From: Euryodendron excelsum | Taxonomy: Eukaryota > Streptophyta > Magnoliopsida > Ericales > Pentaphylacaceae | DNA length: 64,000 nucleotides | Direction: 5' to 3' | NCBI GenBank assembly: GCA_033060915.1 | Contig: CM065377.1 | Coordinates: forward strand, 38,409,183 to 38,473,182 | Shown here: in pieces, positions 22,457-34,111 of the stretch | Numbering within the stretch: the stretch's first letter is position 1 | Layout: each line of letters opens with the position of its first letter | Program-made: the position numbers and the translations under genes | The notes under the pieces: generated by a model | The model's database searches: none | What the model saw: the letters and a program-made list of their open reading frames with translations, nothing else | Told to the model about the DNA's origin: nothing

Positions 22457-23854
22457 ATGTCTTTAGAAGATATTGTTAAGTCACTTGCCACTAATACTTT
22501 ACAATTTCAGCAGGAGACAAAACACTTTCAACAAGAGGCGAGGGCCAGTATTCAAAGTCTGGACAATCAAATGAGCCAGATGACAACCGCAGTTAGTCAG
22601 CTAGAAGCCCAAAGTTCAAGAAAATTACTCTCTTAGACGGTAGTAAATCCAAGAGAAAATGCAAGTGCAATCGTCTTGAGAAGTGGTAAAAAGATTGAGA
22701 TTCCAGTAAAAGCAGCCCCTGCACCGTCGAATCAAGAAAAGGAGAAAAACATCATAGCAGACGGGAACATTCCCAATGACGATGACATACCTAAGCGTAA
22801 GTTCCCACCTCTTTCTGATTATAAACCTGTACCTCCTTTTCCTTAGGCTTTAGCAGAATCTAGAAAAGATAAGCAAACTAAAGATTTATATGAGAGTTTT
22901 CGTAGATGCGAGATAAATATTCCACTTTTAGATGCCTTCAAACAAGTTCCTCGTTATGCTAAGTTTCTTAAAGAATTGTGTACAATTAAGAGGAAATAGA
23001 AACTTAAAGGATGTGAGAAGGTGAGAGTAGGGGAGAATGTTTCTGCAGTTATTCAAAGAAAATTCCTTGCAAAGTGCAAGGATCCAGGTATATTTACTAT
23101 CCCTTGCACGATAGGTAACACTAGATTTAAGAAGCCCATGATTTATTTAGGAGCTTCTACTAATGTCATGCCATATTCTATATATACTTCTTTGAAGCTT
23201 GGACCTTTGAATAAAACTGGTTTTGTGATTCAATTGGCTGCTAGATCTAATGCTTATCCTAAGGGTGTAGTTGAAGATGTTCTTGTACAAGTTAACTTTT
23301 TGGTTTTTCCTGCTGATTTTTATGTGCTTGATATGGAAAATGGAGACCAAAATGCCCCTATTTTGTTAGGAAGACCATTTTTAAAGACATCTAAGGCCAA
23401 GATGGATGTCCATAGTGGCACACTTACCATGGAATTTAATGATGAAATTGTTAAGTTTAATATTTATGATGCCATGAAATACCCTTGTGATGATAATCAT
23501 ATTTATTCTATTGATGTGATTGATTCTTTAGCACAAGAATTTTTTAAACGTGATGGACAAGATGTATTGGAAGTTGTCATCAGTAAGCATCTTGAGGAAG
23601 AGAATGGAGAGTTAGCATTGAGTACTAATCTGCAAGAAACTGTTGCAGCACTGAATGATTTTCTGAAGTTACAGCAGTTAGGTAACGTGCCTTATGTTGC
23701 ATTACTAGTTTCTAACGAGAGGCCTTTACCCTCTGTTTTACAGGCCCCTATTCCAGATATGAAGCCTCTCCCCAATCACCTTAAGTACGTGTTCCTTGGA
23801 GACAGAGGAACATTACCAGTGATCATCTCTAGTAAACTTTGTAAGTTGCAATAA
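22457..23854 (+). pseudogene. Athila-type gag C-terminus and aspartic protease, broken
   Basis: One reading frame with in-frame TAG codons at about 22634, 22844 and 22997. First comes a coiled-coil-like gag tail (SLATNTLQFQQET...), then a basic and proline-rich linker (about 22700-22830), then the protease domain (about 23060-23460) starting KCKDPGIFTIPC. The usual catalytic DLGAS reads YLGAS (about 23141-23155), so the active-site aspartate is a tyrosine. The flap-side ILLGRPFL motif is intact (about 23350-23375). The 277-codon open part at 23021-23854 is the longest in this half. Protease should free Gag and Pol parts; this one should be inactive. Confidence 0.85.
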
Positions 23855-25308
23855 GAAAAACTTGTGTAGGTCCTAAAGGAGCATAAGACGGCTATTAGTT
23901 GGACAATTGCGGATATTAAAGGAATTAGCCCGTCTACATGCGTGCATCGTATACTTCTTAAGGAGGGAGCAAATCCTTGCCGTCAACCACAAAGAAGATT
24001 GAACCCCCCTATGATGAAAGTAGTAAAGAAGGAGATCCTTAAACTTCTTGAAGTTGGAATGATTTATCCTATTTCGGATAGCAATTAGGTTAGCCCAATT
24101 CAAGTGGTTCCTAAAAAGACTGGAATAACTGTGGTGAAAAACCAAAATAATGAGTTAGTTCCTACCCATATTCAGAATGGGTGGCGGGTTTGTATAGATT
24201 ATAGAAAATTAAATGATGTAACCCGCAAGGACCATTTCCTTCTACCTTTTATTGATCAAATACTTGAAAGGTTAGCTGGTCATTCTTATTACTGTTTCCT
24301 TGATGGTTTTTCTGGTTATTTTAGATTGCAATTGTGCCAGAGGATCAAGAAAAGACAACTTTTACATGCCCATTCGAAACTTTTGCATATCGTCGCATGC
24401 CCTTCAGCCTTTGCAACGACCCCGCCACTTTCCAAAAGTGTATAGTTAGTATATTTTCAGATTATATTAAGCATATCATAGAAGTTTTTGTGGATAATTT
24501 TATAGTTTATGGAGACGCCTTTGATAATTGTTTCCACAACCTTACACTTGTTCTTCAAAGATGCATGGAAACTAACCTTGTGTTAAACTCTAAAAAATGC
24601 CATTTAATGGTTGAACAAGGTATAGTGTTAGGCCATGTTGTTTCATCTAGGGGAATTGAGGTCGATAAAGCTAAAGTTGACATTATTCAATCTTTACCTT
24701 ATCCCACTAGTGTGCAGGAAGTTCGTTCTTTTCTTGTACATGCAGGTTTTTACCGAAGATTCATCAAGGACTTCTCCAAAATAGCAGCACCTCTATGCAA
24801 GTTATTACAAAAGGACATGGCTTTTGAGTTCAATGAAGTATGTAAAAAAGTGTTTGATAAGCTAAAGGAAATGTTAACTTCTACCCTAGTTATCCAATCT
24901 CCTGACTGGAGCAGTCCTTTCGAGATAATGTGTGACGCCAGTGACTATGCAGTCGATGCTATCTTGGGTCAAAGAATTGAAAAAGCATCTCATGCCATTT
25001 ACTATGCTTCTAGAACTTTGAATGATGCTCAGAGAAATTATACTACTACTGAAAAAGAACTTTTAGCTATTGTTTTCGCTTTAGAAAAGTTTCGATCTTA
25101 TTTACTTGGTACTAAAGTCATTGTTTACTCTGATCATGCAGCTCTTCATTATTTGATGATGAAGAAAGAGGCAAAACCAATATTAATTAGATGGATACTT
25201 CTCTTGAGTGAATTTGATTTGAAGATCAAAGACAAAAGAGGGAAAGAAAATCATGTTACCGATCATTTGAGCCGTTTAGCTCATGTTGGGGATGAACTTC
25301 ATTTGTAG
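23855..25308 (+). pseudogene. Athila-type reverse transcriptase and RNase H, broken
   Basis: The frame of the preceding protease continues through stops at about 23876 and 24089 (the latter in SDSN*VSPIQVVPKK), then shifts near 24330-24345 between GYFRLQ and [11 protein letters not shown] motifs: WRVCIDYRKLN (about 24183), FLDGFSGY (about 24297), TFAYRRMPF (about 24378). The catalytic box reads VFVDNF instead of VFMDDF (about 24484), with Asp to Asn at the second catalytic aspartate. RNase H keeps CDASD, TEKEL and YSDHAAL (about 24930-25150) and ends in the [11 protein letters not shown] linker. Copying RNA into DNA would need all of these in one frame. Confidence 0.88.
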
Positions 25309-26655
25309 GAAACATTCCCTGACGAGCAATTGTTCTCCGCAAGTGTGACATTACCTTGGTATGCAAATATTATAAATTATTTGGTTATTAACATACTACC
25401 TATTGGTTTATCTAAGGCTCAAAGAGATAAGATCAAGAGTGATGCCAAATACTATGTGTGGGATGACCCATACTTATGGAAGCATTGTGCGGATCAAGTG
25501 ATCAGAAGGTGCGTGCCTGAAAATGAAATTATGTCTATTTTAACCTTTTGTCATTCTTATGCTTATGGAGGTCATTTAGGAGCCAAGAGAATAACGAGAA
25601 AAGTGCTAAAATGTGGTTTCTATTGGCCATCTCTATTTCGAGATTCATACTCTTATTGTAAGTCATGTGATCCTTGTCAAAAGACAGGTAATATCTCCCA
25701 CAAGAATGAGATGCCACAAAATCCCATACTATTTTGTGAAATTTTTAATGTTTGGGGCATTGATTTTATGGGACCGTTTCCTGTATCTTTCAGTTATGTT
25801 TATATCTTACATGCTGTTGATTATCTCTCAAAATGGGTGAAAGCTAAAGCCACCAGGACTGATGATTCTAAAGTTGTTGCAGATTTTATCAAATCTAACA
25901 TATTCTCTAGGTTTGGAATCCCAAGAGCTCTAATAAGTGATCGAGGTACTCACTTTTGCAATCGAACTGTGGCGACTTTGTTGAGAAAGTACTATGTAAT
26001 GCACAAGGTGTCAACTTCACATCATCCGCAAACTAGTGGACAAGCGGAAGTGTCAAATTGAGAGATCAAGTCCATCATTGAAAAGACAGTCAATCCAAGT
26101 AGAAAAGATTGGAGTTTTATGATTGGATGATGCTTTGTGGGCGTACAGGACTACATATAAAATGCCTATTGGTATGTCACCTTATCGATTAATGTTTAGA
26201 AAACCGTGCCACCTTCCAGTTGAGCTAGAACACAAAGCTTATTGGGCTATTAAGAGTTTTAACATGAAGATGGATGAAAGTGGAGAACATAAGAAATTGC
26301 AATTACAAAAAGTTAGAGGAAATTCGCAATGATGCCTATGAGAGTGCAAGGATTTACAAGGAAAAGATGAAGGCTTTTTATAACAAGATGATTTCTAGGA
26401 AGGAGTTTAAAGTTGGTCAGAAAGTTCTTCTATACCAGTCCCGGCTTCGTTTGTTTCCGGGTAAGTTGCGTTCTCGTTGGATTGGACCTTTTTCTTGTTA
26501 CTAATGTTTTTCCTCATGGTGCAGTTGAAATTCAAAGCTTAGCCACTTCTAAAGTGTTCAAGGTGAATGACCATCGACTTAAGCAATTCCATGTAGGTTT
26601 CCAAGTCGAGAATGTGAAGAAACTGGATCTTGAAGATCCCATTTATACGGATTGA
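25309..26655 (+). pseudogene. Athila-type integrase, broken
   Basis: Continues the RNase H frame after a TAG at 25306. The zinc-binding HHCC region spans [11 protein letters not shown] to CKSCDPCQK (about 25545-25685). The catalytic core has D in [10 protein letters not shown] (about 25755), D in [10 protein letters not shown] (about 25935) and E in SGQAEVSN (about 26045), followed by TGA at 26059. Frameshifts near 26125, 26305 and 26480 break the C-terminal region ([50 protein letters not shown]). The three DDE residues survive, but no intact protein is possible. The end at TAT ACG GAT TGA (26655) is close to the usual end of Athila pol. Confidence 0.88.
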
Positions 26656-28090
26656 AGAAGGGAGTATTGAGTCGAGCCCACGACAATAAACAAATGAGCT
26701 ACTTGGGAGGCAACCCAAGGGAAGTTCATTTTTCTTTTCTTATTTTTGCATTTATATGTTGGTTATTTCTGCCATTTCTATGCATTTTACTTTACATTGG
26801 GGACAATGTAAGTTTTAAGTGTGGGCGAGGGAATTTAGGTTGTGTTTTTGTGTTCTATTTGCTTTTCAAAAAAATAAATAATAATAAAATAATAATAATA
26901 ACAAGATTCAATTAAGCTTGAAGAATTCATAACATGATTGAATAAGTAATCTTCCAACTTGAAATTAATTAGTTTAGTTATTTTACTTGAGATTGGAGTG
27001 ACTGAATTTGGCAGACAAAAGCCGATGAGATTTTGAGCCTTTAGACTAACACATCCATATCAGTCACTATTTTCTTTCATGTGAGATATTTTGCCATGGA
27101 TTTGTTTCTCTAAAACTTGCCTTAATTTTCTTTGAGGTCATATTGACACATGTATGCATGAACGTGATTAAGGCCATCTTTGTTATAAGCTACATAAGTC
27201 GAATAGCCTACCTTGTAATTAATTTTTCCCTTTGTGAACCCCTTTGAGCTTGATATGTCGTTATTGTGAACCCACAATTCAAACTTTAAACCCAAAAAAA
27301 CATAATGCCTTTACCCAAGCCGTAGAGCTAGTGGAGCATTGTTCATCCTTATGATATATATGGGTGCGCGAGAAATAATTGTGGGAGTGTCCGGAATTGT
27401 GGTAGGGCTATGGTTGGTGAAAAGGAACATGTTTTCATTCTCAATTCATGAGTTCCATTGTTGATGTAATTTTGAAAGAAAAAAAAAAGAGAAAAAAGAA
27501 GAAAAAAAAGAGAAGGGAAGTGATGGAGGAAATTGCTTTTAATGTTAGAAATTATCCAAGTTCAGAATTCCTCCTAAAATTCTACGAAATAGGTCTGTTT
27601 ATATGGGATTTATACAAAGACAGAAGCTATTGAATTGAGTGATTGGTTTCATATGTCTTATATATTCGAACTTGAGTTGAGTCATTTTGGCTCCACTAGT
27701 TTCGATGGCTTTTAAGCTACATTCCCAAATATTTCTCACCTTGATCCTAAACCCCGTTATAACCCCTTGAAAAGTCCTTATGATTAGTGTTATGTATGTA
27801 ATCCTAGTGGTGGAGAATGAAAAGATATGCGGGCCTATGGTAGATCATTTTCATTGGAATGAATTTGAGTGATACGCATACCCTTTAAATACATGAGAGT
27901 AGAGTGTTTATTTTTGTGAGGGTCTACATATTCAGTTTACTCCATCTTTAAGTGGAAATGCTTGTTAGGTAATTGTGAGTTGTTCGAGAATGTTGTTCAT
28001 GATATGTTATGAGTTTTGAAGAATTTGGTTGTTCTTTGTCACAATTTGATATCTTAGGAAAGTGAGTTTGAGTTTTGCCCGAGGACGAGC
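26656..28090 (+). other. Athila 3' non-coding region
   Basis: Begins with CTACTTGGGAGGCAACCCAA, a sequence common just after pol in this lineage, then GGGGACAATGTAAGTTTTAA and GTGTGGGCGAG. About 1.4 kb follow with no ORF that looks real; the lysine-rich ORF at 27448 is an A/G-rich run. No envelope-like gene is seen. Confidence 0.65.
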
Positions 28091-28112
28091 AAAGGTTAAG
28101 TGTGGGGGAATT
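28091..28112 (+). other. Athila polypurine tract
   Basis: AAAGGTTAAGTGTGGGGGAA lies next to TTTGATGAGAATGC, the typical Athila junction between interior and 3' LTR. Confidence 0.75.
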
Positions 28113-28274
28113 TGATGAGAATGCAAATATCATATTTTTATCCCATAATGTTTAATCTTTTATACTTATTTGGTACCTAAAGATACTCACTATTCTTATA
28201 TTTTGACTTAGGGTGCTATGGAATGCCCAAGAAGAGGATCCTAGCTTAAAAGAGACGAATTCGAGCAAAAATAC

Positions 28275-28545
28275 ATGCAGTGTTCGAAGAGGCATTTGAA
28301 CGGTCCTAAGGGGCGTTCGAACGGTAGTAGCAGCATTCAAAGAGGCATTCGAACGGTCCCAAGAGGCGTTCGAACGGTAGCAGATGCGTTTGAATGCTAC
28401 GTCAGACGGACACACGTCAAGTTCAGGTTCGAAGAGTGTTCGAAAGATTCAGAGAACATGTTTTACCATTCGAAGTGTGTTCGATATACCGTTCGAATGG
28501 TAGTCTGATGCGTTCGAATGGTATCAAGGGCGTTCGAACGGTTTG
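28275..28545 (+). promoter_or_regulatory. TTCGAA-rich palindromic repeats in Athila U3
   Basis: About ten TTCGAA cores in 260 bp, many as GCGTTCGAACGGT or ATTCGAACGGT, plus decayed forms (TTTGAA, TTCAAA). The array ends about 30 bases before the TATA box. It is a candidate binding-site cluster, or a hairpin-forming repeat in the RNA 3' end. I do not recognise the factor. Confidence 0.5.
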
Positions 28546-28570
28546 ACGCAACTGCAAATTTTCAGACGTC

Positions 28571-28578
28571 TATAAAAG
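28571..28578 (+). promoter_or_regulatory. TATA box of Athila LTR
   Basis: TATAAAAG within ACGTCTATAAAAGCTGGGACTG, about 460 bases into the LTR, a normal U3/R boundary. Confidence 0.7.
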
Positions 28579-29408
28579 CTGGGACTGTTTTGTTTCTAGG
28601 GTTGGTCATTTTTTAGATTTATTCTAGGTCATTATTGGAGTTGTTTTAATGGCCCTGCGTGGCTAAACCCTGAATCTTGGTCAAAGGAGACAGAAACCTC
28701 GGAATTAGTAATAAACTGTGAGATCTAATTTGTTTTCATTATTCGATTTATGCTTTGAGTATCGAATGTTGTTCTATACCTATTTTCATGATTGTCTTGT
28801 TTAATCGCTAGGAGGCCTACTAGTTTATTAATCATTGCAATCTACTGCTGAGTTAGATATCAAATCCGTAATTGTTTGTTTCCTCTGATTTGTGAAGCAA
28901 CTAAGATTTAATGATTTACTACGTTGGGAATTATTATATCTTACGAAGGGCATTCAACTAAATTAAATGCAACCACTTGTGCTTGTGTTGTTTAGTTTCA
29001 TCGATCTCTCTAATTCTTAAGGCTGCTGCTAGATTAAACCTTGTGTACTTTTCCTGGGGATCACTTGTTTCTAATTAACTACAACTAAGGAGAGATAGGA
29101 AGATAATTCCGATGGTGAATATTCAATGTGTGAATTGGTATGCTTGCATCAATGATCAGTTGTAAATTCCAATGGTGAATGTAGACCTAGACCAAGGTTT
29201 GTTCTTCTAATTGATTTCAATACTTTAATCTGAATTGTTTCGTAGTTGTGATTATTAAAAATAGTTTGCATTAAATCCAAAACCCCCCAATCCTTGTTCA
29301 CATAGCATAAAACTAGACTAAACACTCTTCATGGGAACAATCCTTACTTGCACTGCTACATATTCGTTTTTCGGGTATCGGTTTTATTTTTGGGTGCCCG
29401 CGACAACA

Positions 29409-30119
29409 CACCAATCCCACATCCCATGTCAAGATGAGAGTTCCAAGTAACTCAAGTCACTACATTCTCATGCATATGATCAACCCAAAGAAAGTGACAC
29501 CTAGTTCACTCTCCCTTGCATTAAACCTACCTAAACCCTAACGGTTCCCACGTAACCCTAAGGACTCGTGGCATGCACCTCAATTCATTCCATTAAGAGG
29601 GGCGCCAATCCCTCTATGCTCACGGAGATAGGGTTGCTGAGAAGACAAGGGGGCAATTGATCAACAAGGTCTCTCAGCAACCTCCTCGACATCAAATCTA
29701 ACGAAGGCGAATCCGAAGACTCAAGAACAGTTTAGGGTTTTCTTTATAAAGTTAGATAGGTTGAACCCCCAAAGGAACATGTTCCCTCTCTCCCTGTAAA
29801 AATGTATCTCAATTCTTTTGTATATTAAACCCGAAGTTAAATGTATTTCTTTATTTTCCGCGAATGAGTGAGTAAATAAATGCATAAACGAAGGAAAGGT
29901 TCCTAGCTGATGGTTAGGCATCTACATACAGGGGCAATCCCCTATCTCCAAAATTGAGCCAATACATCATGCTTAACTTCCCTCCTAAAAGAGGGGCACC
30001 CTAGAACATGCATTGCATAAAGCTCTCTAAAAACCAAAAACTGACTTGGGATTTGTGTTTTTGTCTTTTTCTTTCTTCCTTTTTATTTTTATTTACAGAG
30101 GTCACCCTACACTAAGTCA
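29409..30119 (+). other. 5' leader of element B, continued
   Basis: Non-coding, homologous to 42340-42985 of element A (GTTCCAAGTAACTCAAG, ATTCTCATGCATATGATCAAC, GCATGCATTGCATAAA). It ends in a pyrimidine-rich run and TTTACAG (to 30098) just before gag. The gag copy in G (minus strand, near 7370) has the same type of run ending in CCCAG/AGG. This could be a 3' splice site placing gag next to an upstream exon. Confidence 0.55.
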
Positions 30120-32200
30120 ATATTGCTCCCAAAAAGGGGGCAACATCCACCTAGGGATCCCATTATCACCCGGCAAAGAGCATTACTGATGGTTGTTAAC
30201 CTTGAAGAGTCATCTCAAGTCTCTCAGGAAGAGATCAATGAAATGAGGACCAAGATGGATGAGATGCTCAAGCTTATTCAAACTATGGCTATGAAGGATG
30301 CTGCCGCAATCCCGTCAACATCTATGACTTCATCCAAGGACCTTAAACTCGCTAATCCAAGGATCGTGCTTTAGTCTGACAATGTTGGAAAGACTAAGGA
30401 AGATGCCAAACGGATCAACGCTGAAGAGGACGAGACCATATTACTTTCACCTGTCATAAAGAAGGCCCCCCTAGACCCTCTCAGCCTGAAAATCCAAGGG
30501 CTAGAGGATTCACTGCGAAGTCTCCATGGCCACGATACTTACGGGTTCACTGCCTATGACGAGTTATGTTTCTTTCCTAACCACCCGAGACCCGCTAAGT
30601 TCAAAATGCCTGACTTCTAAAAGTATGACGGCACTGGTAACCCCGTCGCTCATCTTCGTCTCTATGCTAGAGCACTAAATGGTCACGGCAACGACCTGAA
30701 GCTCCTCATGTAGCTATTCCAACACAGCCTCACGGGGTCTGCTCTACAATGGTTTGCTCGTCTGGACTTAAGGAAGATCACAACTTGGATCGAGCTGGTC
30801 AATGCATTTAAAGCCCAATATCGTCACAATATTGATCTCACCTCTAACTGATGGTCCCTGATGACTATGAGCAAGGGTGAAAAGGAAAGCTTCAAAAAGT
30901 ATGCCTTGAGATGGAGAGAAGGTGCCGCACAAGTCAATCCCCTATTGGAAGAGGAGTACGTACAACTATTTGTGCACACTTTTCAAGGTATATACTATAA
31001 GAAGCTCTACACAAGTGTATGGAAAAGCTTCTCCAAGCTCATCATGCAGGGAGAGATGATAGAAAACGGCCTCAAGATAGGGAGGATTACAAACCCCTAT
31101 GCCAAGATTGGAGAAAGTACCACCAACATAGCCAAGAGAGTGGCTACTACGAAAGGAACAGTCAAGAAGGAAAGTGAAGTGTCTACCATCTTGCCTGGCC
31201 AACCACCCCAATACCGTCCACCACTACAATCACACCCTGTCCTGCCCTTACCCACCTTAACAATGCCTATTCCAACCTCTAATTATGGCCCCATTGGGGC
31301 ACGACCCAACTCTAATAGAGCTGCTCGACGCATCCGTACCTTCAACACCTTAGCCTACACTCAGACTGAGGCCTACCATAACTTGTTGAAGAACAATATC
31401 CTGAAGCCCATACCTGCTCGCCCATTGCCAAATCCTCTACCCCCAACCTTTAATGCTGCCCTTACATGTGAATACTATTCGGGTGGCCAAGGGCACAACA
31501 CCGAAAGCTGCTTTGCTCTCAGGCACAAAATCTAAGACTTGATCGACAACAAGACCATTGATCTGCAGCAGGTAAAACCTGCTCCGACCCCAATGTGACC
31601 ACTAACCCTCTGCCAGATCACACCGTCAACATAATATTAGTAGAAATAGAAGGCGAGGGAGAGTTCGATGAGCTCGAGGCTGAAGGATATGAGGACGATT
31701 GGGAGACCAATGAAGAAGATAACTGGGAAGAGGATCTCCCATTGTGCCCAATTTATCTCTATAACCCTGATGAGGTGCCTGACATTTCTGACTGGCCCAT
31801 TGAGGAGCCAATGTTCCCGAAGGAAAAACATATCGAAAGTATAACTGCCGATGGATAGGGTGATGAGTTTTTACACCCGAAGTATGTAGCAGCTGAAAGT
31901 CACTTGTTGGAAAATCCTTGGCTCGTGACTAAATACAACTATGAAGACATGGGCTGGGGGCTAAAAGTGCCAAAAGAACAGATAGAGCCGTTCGAGTTAG
32001 AAGGAGGTGAACTAGCCATCCTATTTACAGAAGGACCTGTTGCAAAGAACGAGAAAGAGATCAATGAAGCTACTGACTGCACCATCACTGCCGACATGTC
32101 TGGAGCTCTAGTAGAAGCCTTCACCTGTCTTGCCCTGGCCAAGGACCTGAATCATGAATAGACTATCGAAGATGTGGGCATTGTCCCGAGGCCTTACTGA
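30120..32200 (+). pseudogene. gag: Tat/Ogre-like gag of element B, broken
   Basis: Mostly one frame from 30123 to 31535 with stops at about 30372, 30618, 30713 and 30849, then a stop near 31535 and a frameshift near 31590, and another stop at 31856. Order: an N-terminal helix (EEINEMRTKMDEMLKLIQ), the retrotransposon gag core KMPDF*KYDGTGNPVAHLRLY through TGSALQWF to VNAFKAQYRHNIDL (about 30600-30830), a proline-rich linker, a nucleocapsid-like CEYYSGGQGHNTESC (about 31465), an acidic segment (31640-31760), and the YEDMGWGL C-terminal part (about 31940) ending with GIVPRPY (about 32190). Gag would form the particle that packages the RNA. No pol follows it. Confidence 0.85.
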
Positions 32201-34111
32201 AACAGGAATCCCTTCAAAAGTGTACAAGAGAGGGGTGTTTTCACCCACTTTCTTTCTATTCCTTTTACTTCCTGTCTTCAAATTGATGTTCACATTTCAT
32301 TTTTGCTTAAGAACTCTATGCTTTCCATAAAAAATGATAATAGTAATCAAATGATAGTCTTTTATTCTCTGCTGTTATCTTATATGTCTCTTAGGAATGA
32401 TAGCTACTTCCTATGCAAAGGGGCGTGGTCTGTCTCATGGAATGATTTGACTTGAAAGGATGATAGCATGAGTTAACCACTCACCAAATGATCAACTTTC
32501 CAGAGAGAGAGAGAGGATAAGGATGAGTGAGGATACAACCCAAAGGCAACACTTACAAGACACTGAAGCTAAGTGATGCGTGGCCGGATTATCAAAATGA
32601 AGGGGAGCCACCTTTCATTTCCCTATGTTAAAGAACAAATGCTTCTATTCCCTTTGCTTAACCCCTAGTGCCTCGCAGAAAGCGAAAATTTTCTTTGTCA
32701 ACCCCGATCCAAGACTATCCTCCCCACACTAAGGCAGATAATAGTTGAAAACTCTAGGAATGGTATCCACCTCTATCATGCTAGGATAGTATCGAAAGCT
32801 CTATAGATCAAGCAATCTAATTCAAAGTGAAGAAAGGCCCTCATTTCATTTCCCATATAGTCAAAAGCAACCCCCTGCCAAACCCGTTAAGCCATTTGTC
32901 CTTTTCGAGAAAACTCTAACTAAGGGATCACCACCCACATTGGGTTAGATTGAACTACCAAGGAAAAGGTCTAAGGAAAAAGGGTTGAAGAATTATTCGT
33001 TTCATAAAAAGAAAGAAAAGGGGTAAAAAGAAAAAAAAAACAAAGGAAAGGAGTTGCCAAGGGGTAAGAGGTCAAAAAAAAAAAATCTAAGGAAAGGCCT
33101 GAAGAAAACCATGATTGAGTCATCTTCAAAGGCATAATAAGAAGATCGAAAGAGAAGAGAGTCATGTTTATCTCAAAAAGCATATAGAAAGGGGGAAAAA
33201 AAAGAGTCATTTTCACCCTGAGAAGTGTATTTTAAAGGTGATCCTAGGTTACAAAGAAACCCAGTAGAAATAATAGGTTCTAGCCTTTATCCTTTCTTGC
33301 AAAATTCCAAAACCATGGCCTACATTACAACCCTACTAAAGTCCACTCTGATTGAAAACAGATTGCTTGATCTAAATGAGCTAGACACGCTGTTAAAGCT
33401 ACAGAAGGACGCTGACCCTATTGAAAAAAAAATAGTCAAGGACGGCATGGATCTAAAACCTAGTAAAGAAGATATCAAATTTGAGCCTGCATATCCCGTT
33501 GCTTCTGAAACCCCATAACCTAGCTTACATTGCGGTCCTAAACAAAGTCTCATCGGATTAAAAGGACTGGCCGCTTATCACTCTGCTGAAGGTCGGGAAA
33601 GCTGTTGCTAAAACCCCGAGAGTTGAGAATTTCAGCCCAATAATCATATACACTAACCCCGAAGCAGAGAGTTGGAGGCGATTAAAAAGTTGAGAAAGGT
33701 GCAAAGTGCTATCATCCAATCAAGGTAAGGTTGAGACAGAGGAGAGGTTAGACCCCTGAAAAGGAAGGAGTTACCATTCCAAAGATTTCAAGTTCGACAG
33801 CACCCCCTTGTCATTCTGTTAGTTAATGTATTTCTAATATGTGCATAAAAAAAATATAAAAAAAAAATCGTATGAGCTTTGCATAGTACATAACTCCATT
33901 TAAAAACAGAAGTCACCAACATCAATTCATGTAATAGATACATATCATCATCCATCACATACCTCTGATCATAAATGTCTTTGCCTATACATGCATCTAA
34001 ATACCATAAATATCCATCTTTGTGCAAAACTTACAAAATAAAACTGTCTAACATAAATACATCTCAGGAATAGGGGCAAAAGAAGGTCGGAGTCTCCACA
34101 AGGGGCATCTG
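32201..34111 (+). other. Spacer between gag and the antisense ORF in element B
   Basis: No convincing gene. A block ending in TTTGAGCCTGCATATCC and CATAACCTAGCTTACATT (about 33467-33560) resembles one about 240 bases earlier (33228-33330), and both resemble 44428-44530 and 47855-47950 in element A. A 97-codon ORF at 33225-33518 covers the two blocks; I do not recognise it and the A copies do not keep it open. A-rich runs occur at 33000-33210 and 33850-33870. Confidence 0.5.

Larger units (their letters stand above)
21250..29408 (+). mobile_element. Athila-like Ty3/gypsy element F, rearranged
   Basis: Plus-strand order: inverted gag and PBS (about 21245-22439, minus), gag C-terminus and protease, RT-RNase H, integrase, a 1.4-kb 3' untranslated part, a polypurine tract and a 3' LTR (28113-29408). 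No 5' LTR is present. The pol sequence type and the PBS (TGGTGTTGTTGCCGGGGA, close to the usual Athila TGGCGCCGTTGCCGGGGA) support Athila. No envelope-like ORF follows integrase. The element lies in the leader of B. Its 5' end was lost or rearranged, so no target site duplication can be identified. Confidence 0.8.
28113..29408 (+). repeat. Athila 3' LTR
   Basis: Starts TGATGAGAATGCAAATATCA after the polypurine tract and ends near GCCCGCGACAACA, where leader sequence of element B resumes. About 1.3 kb, TG...CA. No second copy is in the window, so the end is set by the TG/CA rule and by the return of homology to element A (42340 onward). It may be off by a few bases. Confidence 0.7.

Noticed and set aside
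26652..26915. Hydrophobic ORF after integrase as an envelope-like gene
   Set aside because: The span contains the conserved non-coding sequence that normally follows Athila pol; 87 codons is far too short for the known envelope-like ORFs.
27448..27633. Lysine-rich small protein after integrase
   Set aside because: Produced by an A/G-rich run in the Athila 3' non-coding region; no conserved start or motif.
28275..28545. TTCGAA cluster as heat-shock elements
   Set aside because: Heat-shock elements need GAA and TTC separated by two bases. Here TTC and GAA abut, so the spacing is wrong.
33225..33518. 97-codon ORF between gag and the antisense ORF as a gene
   Set aside because: It spans an internal duplication, and the homologous segments in element A do not keep it open.
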